Shown here: positions 45,063 to 54,185 of the stretch, piece by piece
How positions within the stretch are numbered: the stretch's first letter is position 1
Layout of the letters: the number at the start of each line of letters is the position of its first letter
Source: Actinoplanes auranticolor
GTDB lineage: Bacteria; Actinomycetota; Actinomycetes; Mycobacteriales; Micromonosporaceae
Reading direction: 5' to 3'
DNA: 64,000 nucleotides
NCBI RefSeq assembly: GCF_018332655.1
Contig: NZ_BOQL01000073.1
Coordinates: 51,399 to 115,398 of the forward strand
Notes under the pieces: generated by a model
Told to the model about the DNA's origin: nothing
The model's input: only the letters and a program-made list of their open reading frames with translations
The model's database searches: none
Translations under genes and position numbers: made by a program

Positions 45063-45494
45063 ATGTTTCTCGGCACGCACACCCCGCGCCTGGACGACAA
45101 GGGCCGACTAATCCTTCCGGCGAAGTTCCGCGACGAGTTGGCGGGAGGTGTCGTGATCACCAAGGGGCAGGAGCGTTGCCTGTACGTGTTCCCGATGCCG
45201 GAGTTCCAGCGGATCGCCGACCAGCTGCGCGAACAGCCGGTCACCCACAAGGCCGCCCGGGCCTACAGCCGGGTGTTCTTCGCCAGTGCCCACGACGAGA
45301 TCCCCGACAAGCAGGGCCGGGTCACCATCCCGGCGCATCTGCGGGAATACGCGGCGCTGAACCGCGAGCTCGTGGTCATCGGCGCGAGCACGCGGGTGGA
45401 GATCTGGGACAAGCAGTCCTGGGAGCAGTACCTCTCGGCGAGCGAGGACGACTTCGCCGACATCGAGGAGGGGGTGCTGCCCGGCGGATTGTGA
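45063..45494 (+). CDS. mraZ: Transcriptional regulator MraZ
   Basis: A 143-residue MraZ with two AbrB-like half-domains: HTPRLDDKGRLILPAKFRDE in the first and DEIPDKQGRVTIPAHLREYA in the second. MraZ forms a ring that binds direct repeats ahead of the division cluster; such repeats are visible at 44922-44957. First gene of the dcw locus. A 239-bp gap without a convincing gene separates it from rsmH. Confidence 0.96.
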   Translation: MFLGTHTPRLDDKGRLILPAKFRDELAGGVVITKGQERCLYVFPMPEFQRIADQLREQPVTHKAARAYSRVFFASAHDEIPDKQGRVTIPAHLREYAALNRELVVIGASTRVEIWDKQSWEQYLSASEDDFADIEEGVLPGGL

Positions 45495-45733
45495 GGCGTG
45501 GCACCTGTGGGCCTGTGAAACGGCCCGGACGTCGCTGCCGCCGTACTGCGAGATCTCCAGCCGCTCCCGCTCCTGGCGCCTCTTCCCCGGTGCCAGGCGT
45601 GTGTCCGGTCGGGCGCGCCCGATGGCAACGGGCACGAGCGGATGGGGATCTGGCGGTACGGACAGACGACCGGGTGGTGCCGGCACCGGGGATCGGTGCG
45701 GGTCGGACCGGGTGAGCGCGGAAAGAGCAGGCA

Positions 45734-46804
45734 ATGGGGGTCGAGATGGGCGAGCTTCGCGGCACACACGTGCCGGTGCTCCTCGAGCGCTGCCTCGAGT
45801 TGCTCGCTCCCGCGCTCGCGATGCCCGGTGCCGTGCACGTCGACTTCACCCTGGGCCTGGGCGGGCACGCCGAGGCCGTGCTGGAGCGGTACCCGGACGT
45901 GGTCCTGATCGGACTCGACCGGGACACCGAGGCGCTCGCGCACTCCCGGCAGCGGCTGGCCCGGTTCTCGGGCCGGACCCACTTCGTGCACGCGGTCTAC
46001 GACGAGCTGCCGGCGGTGCTGGCCGGCCTCGGCCACCGGCACTTCCACAGTGGCCTGTTCGACCTCGGCGTCTCCTCGCTGCAGCTGGACGAACCGGACC
46101 GGGGGTTCGCCTACGCCCGGGACGCGCCGCTGGACATGCGGATGGACCAGTCGCGGGGGATCACCGCGGAGGAGGTCGTCAACGGCTACCAGCCGGGCGA
46201 ACTCGTCCGCATCCTGCGGGTGTACGGCGAGGAGAAGTTCGCCACCAGGGTCGTCTCGGCGATCGTCAAGGAGCGGGCGAAGGGCCGGATCGTCTCCTCG
46301 TCGCTCCTCGCGGACCTGGTCAGGGACGCTATCCCGGCCGCCGCGCGGCGAACGGGTGGAAATCCCGCGAAAAGAACGTTTCAGGCGCTACGTATTGAGG
46401 TAAATGCGGAACTCGCCGCGGTCGAGGCGGCGATCCCTGCGGCATTGGACAGCTTGGCCCCGAAGGGGCGCCTTGTGGTGATGTCGTATCAATCGTTGGA
46501 GGACCGGATCGTCAAGCGCGCCTTCGCCGCGAGGGCGCGCAGCACCGGGCCGATCGACCTGCCGGTCGAACTGCCCGGAACGGGCCCTTCGGTGCGGCTC
46601 CTGACCCGCGGGTCGGAGCTGCCCAGCGCGGCGGAGGTGGCGGAGAACCCGCGGGCGGCTTCGGTGAAGCTGCGCGCGGTGGAACGGATCGACCAGCACG
46701 ACCAGACGGCCGGGACCGCCCGCGAACGGTCCCGACTGTCTGCAACGCACGGGGGACAAGGGCGGTTACGCCCGGGGGAACGCCAGGAGGGGGAGGGGCA
46801 TTGA
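45734..46804 (+). CDS. rsmH: 16S rRNA (cytosine(1402)-N(4))-methyltransferase RsmH
   Basis: A 356-residue methyltransferase (formerly MraW) for N4-methyl-C1402 of 16S rRNA. It begins GTHVPVLLERCLELLAP; the SAM motif is VHVDFTLGLGGHAEAVLERY and a conserved DLGVSSLQLDEPDRGF with the RMDQSRGITAEEVV block follow. The C-terminal TFQALRIEVNAEL and VMSYQSLEDRIVKR are typical. ATG 45734 is used; ATG 45746 (MGELRGTH) is also possible. Its stop overlaps the next gene by TTGA. Confidence 0.96.
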   Translation: MGVEMGELRGTHVPVLLERCLELLAPALAMPGAVHVDFTLGLGGHAEAVLERYPDVVLIGLDRDTEALAHSRQRLARFSGRTHFVHAVYDELPAVLAGLGHRHFHSGLFDLGVSSLQLDEPDRGFAYARDAPLDMRMDQSRGITAEEVVNGYQPGELVRILRVYGEEKFATRVVSAIVKERAKGRIVSSSLLADLVRDAIPAAARRTGGNPAKRTFQALRIEVNAELAAVEAAIPAALDSLAPKGRLVVMSYQSLEDRIVKRAFAARARSTGPIDLPVELPGTGPSVRLLTRGSELPSAAEVAENPRAASVKLRAVERIDQHDQTAGTARERSRLSATHGGQGRLRPGERQEGEGH

Positions 46805-47424
46805 GCGAGCGCATGACCACTGCGCCGCGGTCGGGGGGCCGGACCACGGAGCAGGTTGGCAAGGGCCGGCGCAAGCCGGCCGGCACGACGACCGGTACGA
46901 CCACGGGCGGAGGCGTCCGGGGGGCACGCCGCAACCCGATGGCCGGTGCCACCCGGGGCAGCGCTGTCCAGAGCGACGCTGTCCAGGGCACCAACGCCCT
47001 CAAGCTCAACGTCGAGCAGCAGCGTGACCCGATCGCGGCGCCGCGCCTGCGGGTCGCGCCGCCCGCGCCGATCAATGCACCGCGCGCGCCGTTCATCGCG
47101 CTCGTGGTGGCGGTCGTCGTGGCCGGGGTGCTCGGCATCCTGGTGATCAACACCAAGACGGCGGAGAACTCGTTCCGGATCGACACCCTGCAGAAGCGGC
47201 AGACCAAGCTGGACACCCAGCAGCAGGAGCTGGAGAACCAGATCGCCGCCAACAACAGCCCGGGCAGCCTGGACGCCGCCGCCCGCCGGCTGGGCCTGGT
47301 CAAGGCCGACAACCCGGCGTACATCCGGCTGCCCGACGGCAAGGTCTTCGGGGTGCCGAAGCCGGGCAGCGGCGAGGTGGCCGTGACCGCGCAGGAATCC
47401 GCCACCTCGGCGACCGGGCGGTAA
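46801..47424 (+). CDS. ftsL: FtsL-like cell division protein
   Basis: A 207-residue bitopic protein in the ftsL position. A basic Gly/Thr-rich cytoplasmic region of about 95 residues is followed by one transmembrane helix (FIALVVAVVVAGVLGILVIN), then a coiled coil (TLQKRQTKLDTQQQELENQI) and LDAAARRLGLVKADNPAYIR, a pattern shared by FtsL/DivIC proteins. It should scaffold FtsQ and FtsW-FtsI at the septum. TTG at 46801 lies 10 nt after AGGAGG and overlaps the rsmH stop; ATG 46813 is the alternative. Confidence 0.85.
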   Translation: MSERMTTAPRSGGRTTEQVGKGRRKPAGTTTGTTTGGGVRGARRNPMAGATRGSAVQSDAVQGTNALKLNVEQQRDPIAAPRLRVAPPAPINAPRAPFIALVVAVVVAGVLGILVINTKTAENSFRIDTLQKRQTKLDTQQQELENQIAANNSPGSLDAAARRLGLVKADNPAYIRLPDGKVFGVPKPGSGEVAVTAQESATSATGR

Positions 47425-47427
47425 CGC

Positions 47428-50070
47428 ATGCCGCCCCGCGCCGACGGGACACCGCGCCGGGGCCAGGAGCCCCGGCGCGGTGCTTCTCCTGACCTGCCGC
47501 CGGCCGACGGCTCCGGGCGCGACGACGACCGGGCCCGCGGCTTCGGCGGCATCGGCGACGCGCGGGCGTACACGCCGCGCGGCCGGACCGTGCGCGAGGG
47601 CGACCAGCGCACCCGCTCGCCGCGCACCGGTCGCAACACCGATCCGTTCCGTCCCGCGCTGCAGGTGCTGGACGGCGGCCGGCCGGTCCGCGACCGGCGC
47701 CCCGAGGTGGAGGCCGAGGACGAGCCGGAGCCACCGCGCCGCGGACAGGACAAGCCGGGCCGGGACGCACAGAGCCAGCGCGAGCCGGGCCGGGAGAAGC
47801 GGGGCCGGGAGAGGCCGGGTCGCGAGCTGCCGGACCAGCGGCCGGAGCGCCCGGCCCGGGAGCCGAGGGCGCGTGCCGCCGAGGACCGGGCCGTCCGGGG
47901 CGAGGGACGTCCGACGCTGAGCCGTGCCGCCGAGGCGCGGGCCGCCAAGGCGCGGGCCGCGGAGGGCCGTGGCACCCAGAGCCGTGGCACCCAGAGCCGG
48001 GCGGCGCAGAGCCGTGCTGCCCAGGGGCGGGCCGCTCAGGGGCGGGCCGCTCAGGACCGAGCTGCGCAGGATGGTTTCGACGACGACGAGTGGGACGAGA
48101 CACCACGCCGGGGTGGCCGGGCCACCGCCGGTGCCACCCGGGCGCGTTCGACCGCCAACCCGCGGCGGGGCGCTGCTGGTGGCCGTACCGATGCGAGTGC
48201 CCGGACCGGACGTGAGCGCAAGGTCGCCGCCCCGCCCGGACCCCGGCGTGCGCCGGCGCGGTCCGCGGCGCCGGTCCGGCCCGGCGCCCGGCGGCCCGCG
48301 CCACTGATCCCGGCCGAGCCGCCGCGGCTCGCCAACGGCACCCGCCGGCTGCGGCTGGGCACCGTGCTCGCGCTGACCCTGTTCGTCGCGATCGGCGTCC
48401 GGCTGGTCGTGCTCCAGGTCGGTGGCTCCGCCGCGGCCGCGGACAGCCTGCTCGAGCAGCGCGAGAAGCGCCTCACCGAGGTCGTACTCCCGGCGCCGCG
48501 CGGCAGCATCCTGGACAGCTCCGGCGCGGTGCTGGCGCACAGCGTCGAGGCGCGGTACATCTACGCCGACCCGGAGATGATCAAGGATCCGGTCGCCGCG
48601 GCGGCCAGGCTCTCCCCGAAGCTGGGCATCCCGCCGTCCAAGCTGATCCAGCTCATGGCCAAGAAGAAGCGTCCCGGCGGCGGTCCTTCGCGCTTCGAGT
48701 ACCTGGCCCGCGGGGTCGACATCGCGGTCGCCGACGAGATCGCCGCGATGAAGATCCCCGGCATCAGCTCCGACCGTGACGAGCGCCGCGACATCCCGGG
48801 CGCCGACCTCGCGGCCAACCTGATCGGCTTCACCGGCGACGACCACACCGGGCTGGAAGGCATCGAGGCCCGCTACGACGAGCTGCTGCGTGGCACCGAC
48901 GGCAAGCGGGTGTTCGAGATCGGCCGGGGCGACCTGGCCATGGAGATCCCGGGCGGGTACCACCGCCAGGACGACGCCTCGCCCGGCTCGTCGATCCAGC
49001 TGACCATCAACCGCGACCTGCAGTTCGAGGTCCAGCGGGTGCTGAGCCAGCAGGGTGAGAAGAGCAACGCGACCGTGGCGGCCGCCGTGGTGCTGAACGC
49101 CAAGACCGGCGAGGTGCTGGCCCAGGCCAGCTACCCGGCCTACAACGCGGCCAAGCCGGGCGACTTCAAGCCCAAGGACCGCGAGGACGTCGCGACCAGC
49201 GTCATCGCCGACCCGGGCTCGACGCACAAGGCCTTCACGATCGGCGCGGCCCTGGAGGAGGGCGTCATCACCCGGGACTCGCTCATCACGGTGGGCCCGG
49301 GCCTCAAGCGCGGCGGCTACGACTTCACGGACACCCACCGCCTGCCGGCCGGGACCCGGCTCACCATCCCGGGCGTGCTGGCGTACTCGTCCAACGTCGG
49401 CACCATCCGCATCGCCGACAAGCTCGGCAAGGAGAAGCTGTACGACTACCAGCAGCGCTTCGGGCTCGGCCGGGCCACCAACGTGGGCATGCCGGGTGAG
49501 GCGACCGGCCGGCTGCTCGCGCCCGGCGAATGGAGCGGCTCGGCCTCCGGCTCGGTGCCGATCGGCATGAGCGTGGACGCCACGCTGATCCAGATGACGG
49601 CCGGCTACGGCGCCATCGCCAACGACGGCACCTACATCCAGCCGCACCTGATCAAGTCGACCATCTCCGGCCGGAACGGCTCGGTGACCCCGACTCCGGC
49701 GCCCGAGACCCACCGGGTGCTCAGCGCCGGCACCGCCAAGCAGTTGCGCGAGATGATGGAGTCGGTGGTCGACGCCGAGGGCGGGACGGGTGGCCGCGCC
49801 GCGGTCGACGGCTACCGGGTGGCGGGCAAGACGGGCACCGGCAAGATGCTGGTCGAGGGCCAGTACACCAAGCACAACGCCGGTTCGTTCATCGGCATGG
49901 CCCCGGCCGAGGACCCGCAGTTCGTCATCGGCGTCTTCGCCGACGTGCCGGACGGCACGGGCGGCGACGTGGCCGCTCCGGCGTTCAGCAAGATGATGTC
50001 CTCCGCGCTGCGCCACTACCGGGTGCCGCCGTCGGGTAACCCGGAGCCGACCTTCAAACTGAAGGGCTAG
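47428..50070 (+). CDS. ftsI: Class B penicillin-binding protein, septal transpeptidase (FtsI/PbpB)
   Basis: An 880-residue transpeptidase that crosslinks septal peptidoglycan with FtsW. An unusually long, Arg-rich cytoplasmic N-terminus of about 305 residues precedes the single helix (LGTVLALTLFVAIGVRLVVL, near residues 309-330). It contains seven 5-residue repeats (R-x-x-Q-x, residues 181-215). The dimerisation domain (VVLPAPRGSILDSSGAVLAH) and the transpeptidase domain follow; the active-site motifs are STHK in ADPGSTHKAFTIG, SSN in LAYSSNVGTIR and KTG in RVAGKTGTGKM. Begins 3 nt after ftsL. Confidence 0.95.
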   Translation: MPPRADGTPRRGQEPRRGASPDLPPADGSGRDDDRARGFGGIGDARAYTPRGRTVREGDQRTRSPRTGRNTDPFRPALQVLDGGRPVRDRRPEVEAEDEPEPPRRGQDKPGRDAQSQREPGREKRGRERPGRELPDQRPERPAREPRARAAEDRAVRGEGRPTLSRAAEARAAKARAAEGRGTQSRGTQSRAAQSRAAQGRAAQGRAAQDRAAQDGFDDDEWDETPRRGGRATAGATRARSTANPRRGAAGGRTDASARTGRERKVAAPPGPRRAPARSAAPVRPGARRPAPLIPAEPPRLANGTRRLRLGTVLALTLFVAIGVRLVVLQVGGSAAAADSLLEQREKRLTEVVLPAPRGSILDSSGAVLAHSVEARYIYADPEMIKDPVAAAARLSPKLGIPPSKLIQLMAKKKRPGGGPSRFEYLARGVDIAVADEIAAMKIPGISSDRDERRDIPGADLAANLIGFTGDDHTGLEGIEARYDELLRGTDGKRVFEIGRGDLAMEIPGGYHRQDDASPGSSIQLTINRDLQFEVQRVLSQQGEKSNATVAAAVVLNAKTGEVLAQASYPAYNAAKPGDFKPKDREDVATSVIADPGSTHKAFTIGAALEEGVITRDSLITVGPGLKRGGYDFTDTHRLPAGTRLTIPGVLAYSSNVGTIRIADKLGKEKLYDYQQRFGLGRATNVGMPGEATGRLLAPGEWSGSASGSVPIGMSVDATLIQMTAGYGAIANDGTYIQPHLIKSTISGRNGSVTPTPAPETHRVLSAGTAKQLREMMESVVDAEGGTGGRAAVDGYRVAGKTGTGKMLVEGQYTKHNAGSFIGMAPAEDPQFVIGVFADVPDGTGGDVAAPAFSKMMSSALRHYRVPPSGNPEPTFKLKG
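47968..48072 (+). repeat. 15-bp tandem repeat (7 units) inside ftsI
   Basis: Seven in-frame 15-bp units encode RGTQS, RGTQS, RAAQS, RAAQG, RAAQG, RAAQD, RAAQD. Adjacent units differ mostly by silent or conservative changes, showing recent unit duplication. The encoded region is in the cytoplasmic tail. Confidence 0.85.
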
Positions 50071-50124
50071 GCGCACCGATGGCGTTGGCAGTCCGATGCC
50101 GGCCACCGGGTAGGGTCTGACGCC

Positions 50125-51639
50125 GTGTCCGGCATTCCCCGTCCCCAGACAGTCCGGCCCTCTCGGCTGGCCGACCTCGCGGCGCTGATCAGCGCCGAGC
50201 TGGTCGGTCCCGACGCCGAGGTCAGTGGCGTCACGCACGCCAGCGGCGAGGTGCACCCCGGCGACCTCTACGCCGCCCTGCCGGGTGCGCGCCGGCACGG
50301 CGCCGAGTTCGCCGGTGCCGCCGCCACCGCGGGTGCCGTCGCGGTGCTCACCGATCCGGCCGGCCGCGACGCCGCGGCCGCCGCCGGACTGCCGGTGCTC
50401 GTCGTCGACGACCCGCGGGCGGTCCTCGGGGCCGCCGCGTCGCGGATCTACGGCGACCCCACCGAGCGGCTCACCGTCATCGGCCTGACCGGCACCGCCG
50501 GCAAGACCTCGACGGCGTACCTGGTCGAGTCGGGGCTGCGGGCGGCCGGGCTGACCACCGCGCTGATCGGCACCGTCGAGACCCGCCTCGGTGACCTGGT
50601 CGTGCAGAGCGTGCGCACCACCCCCGAGGCCACCGACCTGCACGCGATCCTCGCCGCCGCCCTGGAGCGCGGGGTCACCGCCGTGGTCATGGAGGTGTCC
50701 AGCCACGCGCTGGCCATGGGCCGCGTCGGCGGGGTGCGCTTCACCGTCGGCGGCTACACCAACTTCGGCCTGGACCACCTGGACTTCCACGCCGACGCCG
50801 ACGACTACTTCGCGGCCAAGGCGAAGCTGTTCGACGGCCGGTGCCGCTTCGAGGTGCTCAACGCCGACGAGCCGGCGCTGCGGCCGTTGCTCAAGCCGGC
50901 CACCATCACGTACTCCGCTGCCGGGGACACCGCGGCCACCTGGTCGGCGAGCGACATCGCCGGCGACGCCTTCGGTCAGCGCTTCACCGCGAACGGTCCG
51001 GCCGGGGCGGTGCGCGCGGGTGTCGCGCTGCCCGGCCGGCACAACGTCGCCAACGCGTTGCTGGCGCTCTCCTGCCTGGTGGCGACCGGCATCGACGCGC
51101 AGGTCGCCGCCGACGGCATCGCCGCCTGCCGGGGCGTGCCGGGCCGCCTGGAGCGGGTCGACTCGCCCGGTGACGTGTTCGGCGTGGTCGACTACGCGCA
51201 CAAGCCCGACGCGATCGTGGCCGCGCTGGCCGCGCTGCGTGAGCTCGCGACCACCCGCGGCGGGCACCTGATCTGCGTGATCGGCGCCGGTGGCGACCGC
51301 GACCGCGGCAAGCGCCCGCTGATGGGCGCGGCCGCCGCCCGCGGAGCGGACCTGGTCGTCGTCACCGACGACAACCCGCGCACCGAGGACCCGGCCGCGG
51401 TCCGCGCGGCGGTCCGCCAGGGCGCCGAGCAGGTCGGCGCCGCTGCGAAGATCATCGAGGTGGCCGGCCGCCGGGCCGCGATCGACGAGGCGGTACGCCT
51501 GGCCGGTCCCGGCGACGTGGTGGCGGTCCTGGGCAAGGGACACGAGCGAGGCCAGGAGGTGGACGGCGAGGTGCTGCCGTTCGACGACCGGATCGAGCTG
51601 GCCGCCGCGCTGGCCGTACGCGCGGGCGGTGCCGCTTGA
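50125..51639 (+). CDS. murE: UDP-MurNAc-tripeptide synthetase (mDAP-adding) MurE
   Basis: A 504-residue Mur ligase that adds diaminopimelate to UDP-MurNAc-dipeptide. ATP loop VIGLTGTAGKTSTAYLVE; carbamylated Lys expected in DADDYFAAKAKLFDG; third domain VVDYAHKPDAI. The DDNPRTEDP motif (about residue 414) is the DNPR signature for meso-DAP rather than Lys. TAGGGT (50111-50116) 8 nt before the GTG suggests an internal, leaderless promoter in addition to read-through from ftsI. The stop overlaps murF (TTGA). Confidence 0.96.
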   Translation: MSGIPRPQTVRPSRLADLAALISAELVGPDAEVSGVTHASGEVHPGDLYAALPGARRHGAEFAGAAATAGAVAVLTDPAGRDAAAAAGLPVLVVDDPRAVLGAAASRIYGDPTERLTVIGLTGTAGKTSTAYLVESGLRAAGLTTALIGTVETRLGDLVVQSVRTTPEATDLHAILAAALERGVTAVVMEVSSHALAMGRVGGVRFTVGGYTNFGLDHLDFHADADDYFAAKAKLFDGRCRFEVLNADEPALRPLLKPATITYSAAGDTAATWSASDIAGDAFGQRFTANGPAGAVRAGVALPGRHNVANALLALSCLVATGIDAQVAADGIAACRGVPGRLERVDSPGDVFGVVDYAHKPDAIVAALAALRELATTRGGHLICVIGAGGDRDRGKRPLMGAAAARGADLVVVTDDNPRTEDPAAVRAAVRQGAEQVGAAAKIIEVAGRRAAIDEAVRLAGPGDVVAVLGKGHERGQEVDGEVLPFDDRIELAAALAVRAGGAA

Positions 51640-53033
51640 TCCGGATGACCCTGGACGAGATCGCCGCGGTCACCGCCGGCCACCTCGTCAACGCCGATCC
51701 GGCCGCCACCGTCACCGGCGCGGTCGAGTACGACACCCGGGCACTGCGGCCCGGCGGGCTGTTCGTGGCGTTCGCGGGTGAGCGGGTGGACGGCCACGAC
51801 TTCGCCGCCGCCGCGGTCGCCGCCGGTGCGGCCGGCGTGCTGGGCACCCGCGACACCGGGCAGCCGGGGATCGTCGTCGACGACCCGCTGCGGGCGCTGG
51901 CCGCGCTGGCCACCGTCGTCGTACGGCGGCTGCCGGAGCTGACGATCGTCGGGCTCACCGGCTCGTCCGGCAAGACCACGACCAAGGACTACATCGGGCA
52001 GCTGCTGGCCCGCCTCGGCCCGGCCGTGGCGCCGGCCGGCTCGCTCAACAACGAGCTCGGCTTCCCGTACACGGTGCTCAAGGCGGACCCGGCGACCCGG
52101 TTCCTGGTGCTCGAGATGGGCGCCCGGGGGATCGGGCACATCCGCTACCTGACCGACATGGCCCGCCCGCGGATCGGCGTGGTGCTCAACGTCGGCGCCG
52201 CGCACATCGGCGAGTTCGGCTCGGTCGAGGGCACCGCGCAGGCCAAGGGCGAGTTGGTCGAGGCGCTGGGCGAGGACGGCGTCGCGGTGCTCAACGCCGA
52301 CGACCCGCTGGTGGCCGCGATGGCCACGCGCACCGCGGCCCGGGTCGTGTTCGTCGGCGAGTCCGGGACGGCCACCGTGCGCGCCGTGGACGTGACGCTG
52401 GACGAGCGCGGGCGGGCGGCGTACACGCTGCTCACCCCGGCCGGGGCGGCGCCGGTGCGGCTCGCCGTGACCGGCCGCCACCAGGTCGGCAACACCCTCG
52501 CCGCCGCGGCCGTCGCGCTGGAGGCCGGGATGGCACCGGCCGCCGTGGCCGCCGCGCTGGGCGAGGTGGGCATCGTCTCCGGCCGCCGGATGGACGTCTT
52601 CGACACCACCCAGGGCGTGACGGTCATCGACGACTCGTACAACGCCAATCCGTCGTCCACCGCCGCCGCGCTGCGGGCACTCGCCGCGCTGGGGCGCGGC
52701 CGGCGGACGACAGCCGTGCTCGGTCACATGGCCGAGCTCGGTCAATTCGAGACTTCGGGACACGAGGAGGTCGGCCGGCTCGCCGCCGAGCTGGGAGTCG
52801 ACAGAGTGATAGCGGTCGCGGACAACGCCGCCCCGATCCTCGACGGCGCGGCAACGGTGCCCGCCTGGAAGGGTGCGGCGGTCCTCGCGGCCGACCAGGC
52901 GGCAGCCGTCGCGGTGCTGCGGGGCGACCTGCAGCCGGGCGACGTCGTGCTGGTCAAGGGATCGCGGTACCGGACGTGGGAGGTGGCCGACGCGCTACGC
53001 GCGGATGCGGCCACGCAGGAGGTAAGCCCGTGA
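51636..53033 (+). CDS. murF: UDP-MurNAc-tripeptide:D-Ala-D-Ala ligase MurF
   Basis: A 465-residue Mur ligase adding D-Ala-D-Ala. It begins IRMTLDEIAAVTAGHLVNAD; ATP loop IVGLTGSSGKTTTKDYIGQL, then LEMGARGIGHIRYLTDMARP and a C-terminal domain starting VTVIDDSYNANPSSTAAALR, a MurF signature. TTG 51636 matches the family N-terminus and overlaps the murE stop; ATG 51645 would lose three residues. Stop overlaps mraY (GTGA). Confidence 0.96.
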   Translation: MIRMTLDEIAAVTAGHLVNADPAATVTGAVEYDTRALRPGGLFVAFAGERVDGHDFAAAAVAAGAAGVLGTRDTGQPGIVVDDPLRALAALATVVVRRLPELTIVGLTGSSGKTTTKDYIGQLLARLGPAVAPAGSLNNELGFPYTVLKADPATRFLVLEMGARGIGHIRYLTDMARPRIGVVLNVGAAHIGEFGSVEGTAQAKGELVEALGEDGVAVLNADDPLVAAMATRTAARVVFVGESGTATVRAVDVTLDERGRAAYTLLTPAGAAPVRLAVTGRHQVGNTLAAAAVALEAGMAPAAVAAALGEVGIVSGRRMDVFDTTQGVTVIDDSYNANPSSTAAALRALAALGRGRRTTAVLGHMAELGQFETSGHEEVGRLAAELGVDRVIAVADNAAPILDGAATVPAWKGAAVLAADQAAAVAVLRGDLQPGDVVLVKGSRYRTWEVADALRADAATQEVSP

Positions 53034-54133
53034 GGGCAGTCATCGTCGCGGCCGCGGTCGCGTTCATCATCTCGCTCTTCGGCACTCCGCTGGCCATCCG
53101 CGTGTTCACCGCGCTGAAGGCCGGCCAGCCGATCCGGGCCGTCGGCCCGGCCAGCCACCAGGGCAAGAAGGGCACACCCACGATGGGCGGGGTGGCGTTC
53201 ATCTTCGCCACCGTGCTGGCCTACGTGGCCGGGCACATCGCCCTGACCACACTGCCCTCGGAGCAGATCGCCCAGGTCCAGCCCACGATGACGGCGCTGG
53301 TGCTGCTCGGGCTGTTCGTCTTCTGCGGCGCCGTGGGCTTCCTCGACGACTTCATCAAGGTCCGCCGGCGCAACTCCGCCGGGCTGAGCGCGAAGGGCAA
53401 GCTGCTGGGCCAGCTGCTGGTCGGCGGCGGCCTGGGCGTGGCGGCGCTGTACGTGCCCAGCACCAACGGCCAGACCGTGGCCAGCGAGCACATCTCCTTC
53501 ATCCGCGACATCAGCTTCCTCGACGTCGGCAAGGTCGGCTCGGTGCTGGTCTTCGTCTTCGTCATCATGTCGATGTCCAACGGCGTCAACCTCACCGACG
53601 GCCTGGACGGGCTGGCCACCGGAGCCTCGATCCTGGTGCTGGGGGCGTACGGGCTGATCGGCTTCTGGCAGTACCGGCACTGGTGCGGTGACGACACGTA
53701 CGCCCGGACCGCGAACTACTGCTACGAGGTGCGGGACCCGCTGGAGGTCGCGTTGATCGCGGCGGCGGCGGCCGGCGCCTGTGTGGGCTTCCTGTGGTGG
53801 AACACCTCACCGGCCCGGATCTTCATGGGGGACACCGGGGCGTTGGGGCTCGGCGGCCTGATCGGCGGTCTCGCCATGGCGACCCGGACGACGCTGCTGT
53901 CGATCATCATCGGCGGTCTGTTCGTGATCATCACGATGTCCGTGGTCATCCAGATCATCTCGTTCAAGACCACCGGCAAGCGGGTCTTCCGGATGTCGCC
54001 GCTGCAGCACCACTTCGAGCTGGCGGGCTGGAGCGAGGTCAACATCGTGGTCCGGTTCTGGATCGTGGCCGGCATCTGCGTGGCCATCGGTCTGGGCCTG
54101 TTCTACAGCGACTTCCTCGCGGTGATGGGATAG
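53030..54133 (+). CDS. mraY: Phospho-MurNAc-pentapeptide transferase MraY
   Basis: A 367-residue membrane enzyme with about ten helices making lipid I from UDP-MurNAc-pentapeptide and undecaprenyl phosphate. Catalytic regions: SHQGKKGTPTMGGVAF, VGFLDDFIKVRRRNSAGLSA (Asp pair), NLTDGLDGLATG and RIFMGDTGALGLGGLIG; C-terminal PLQHHFELAGWSE is conserved. GTG 53030 has AGGAGG at good spacing and overlaps the murF stop. In the usual gene order murD follows; here the next feature is an inverted repeat. Confidence 0.97.
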   Translation: MRAVIVAAAVAFIISLFGTPLAIRVFTALKAGQPIRAVGPASHQGKKGTPTMGGVAFIFATVLAYVAGHIALTTLPSEQIAQVQPTMTALVLLGLFVFCGAVGFLDDFIKVRRRNSAGLSAKGKLLGQLLVGGGLGVAALYVPSTNGQTVASEHISFIRDISFLDVGKVGSVLVFVFVIMSMSNGVNLTDGLDGLATGASILVLGAYGLIGFWQYRHWCGDDTYARTANYCYEVRDPLEVALIAAAAAGACVGFLWWNTSPARIFMGDTGALGLGGLIGGLAMATRTTLLSIIIGGLFVIITMSVVIQIISFKTTGKRVFRMSPLQHHFELAGWSEVNIVVRFWIVAGICVAIGLGLFYSDFLAVMG

Positions 54134-54139
54134 ATCTCT

Positions 54140-54180
54140 CGCGACACGCCAGCTTCGCATCCCGGGGCTGGCGTGTCGCG
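54140..54180 (+). terminator. Perfect 14-bp inverted repeat between mraY and ftsW
   Basis: CGCGACACGCCAGC (54140-54153) pairs perfectly with 54167-54180 over a 13-nt loop. The only gap of note in an otherwise overlapping set of genes, it fills the place of murD. It ends 5 nt before the ftsW ATG, so it could end transcription, or fold over and limit ftsW initiation. Confidence 0.6.
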
Positions 54181-54185
54181 CCACC

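Noticed and set aside
45495..45733. Small gene between mraZ and rsmH
   Set aside because: Open frames here run out of frame into rsmH, have no family match, and the gap is better seen as untranslated spacer with one weak hairpin.
47968..48072. Possible CRISPR-like array
   Set aside because: Units are 15 bp, contiguous and in frame within ftsI; there are no spacers and no cas genes.
46489..51543. A 1684-codon open frame on the minus strand across rsmH-ftsL-ftsI-murE
   Set aside because: It lies antisense to clearly conserved genes, has no domain and its Arg/His/Gly-rich composition is that of shadow frames in GC-rich coding DNA.
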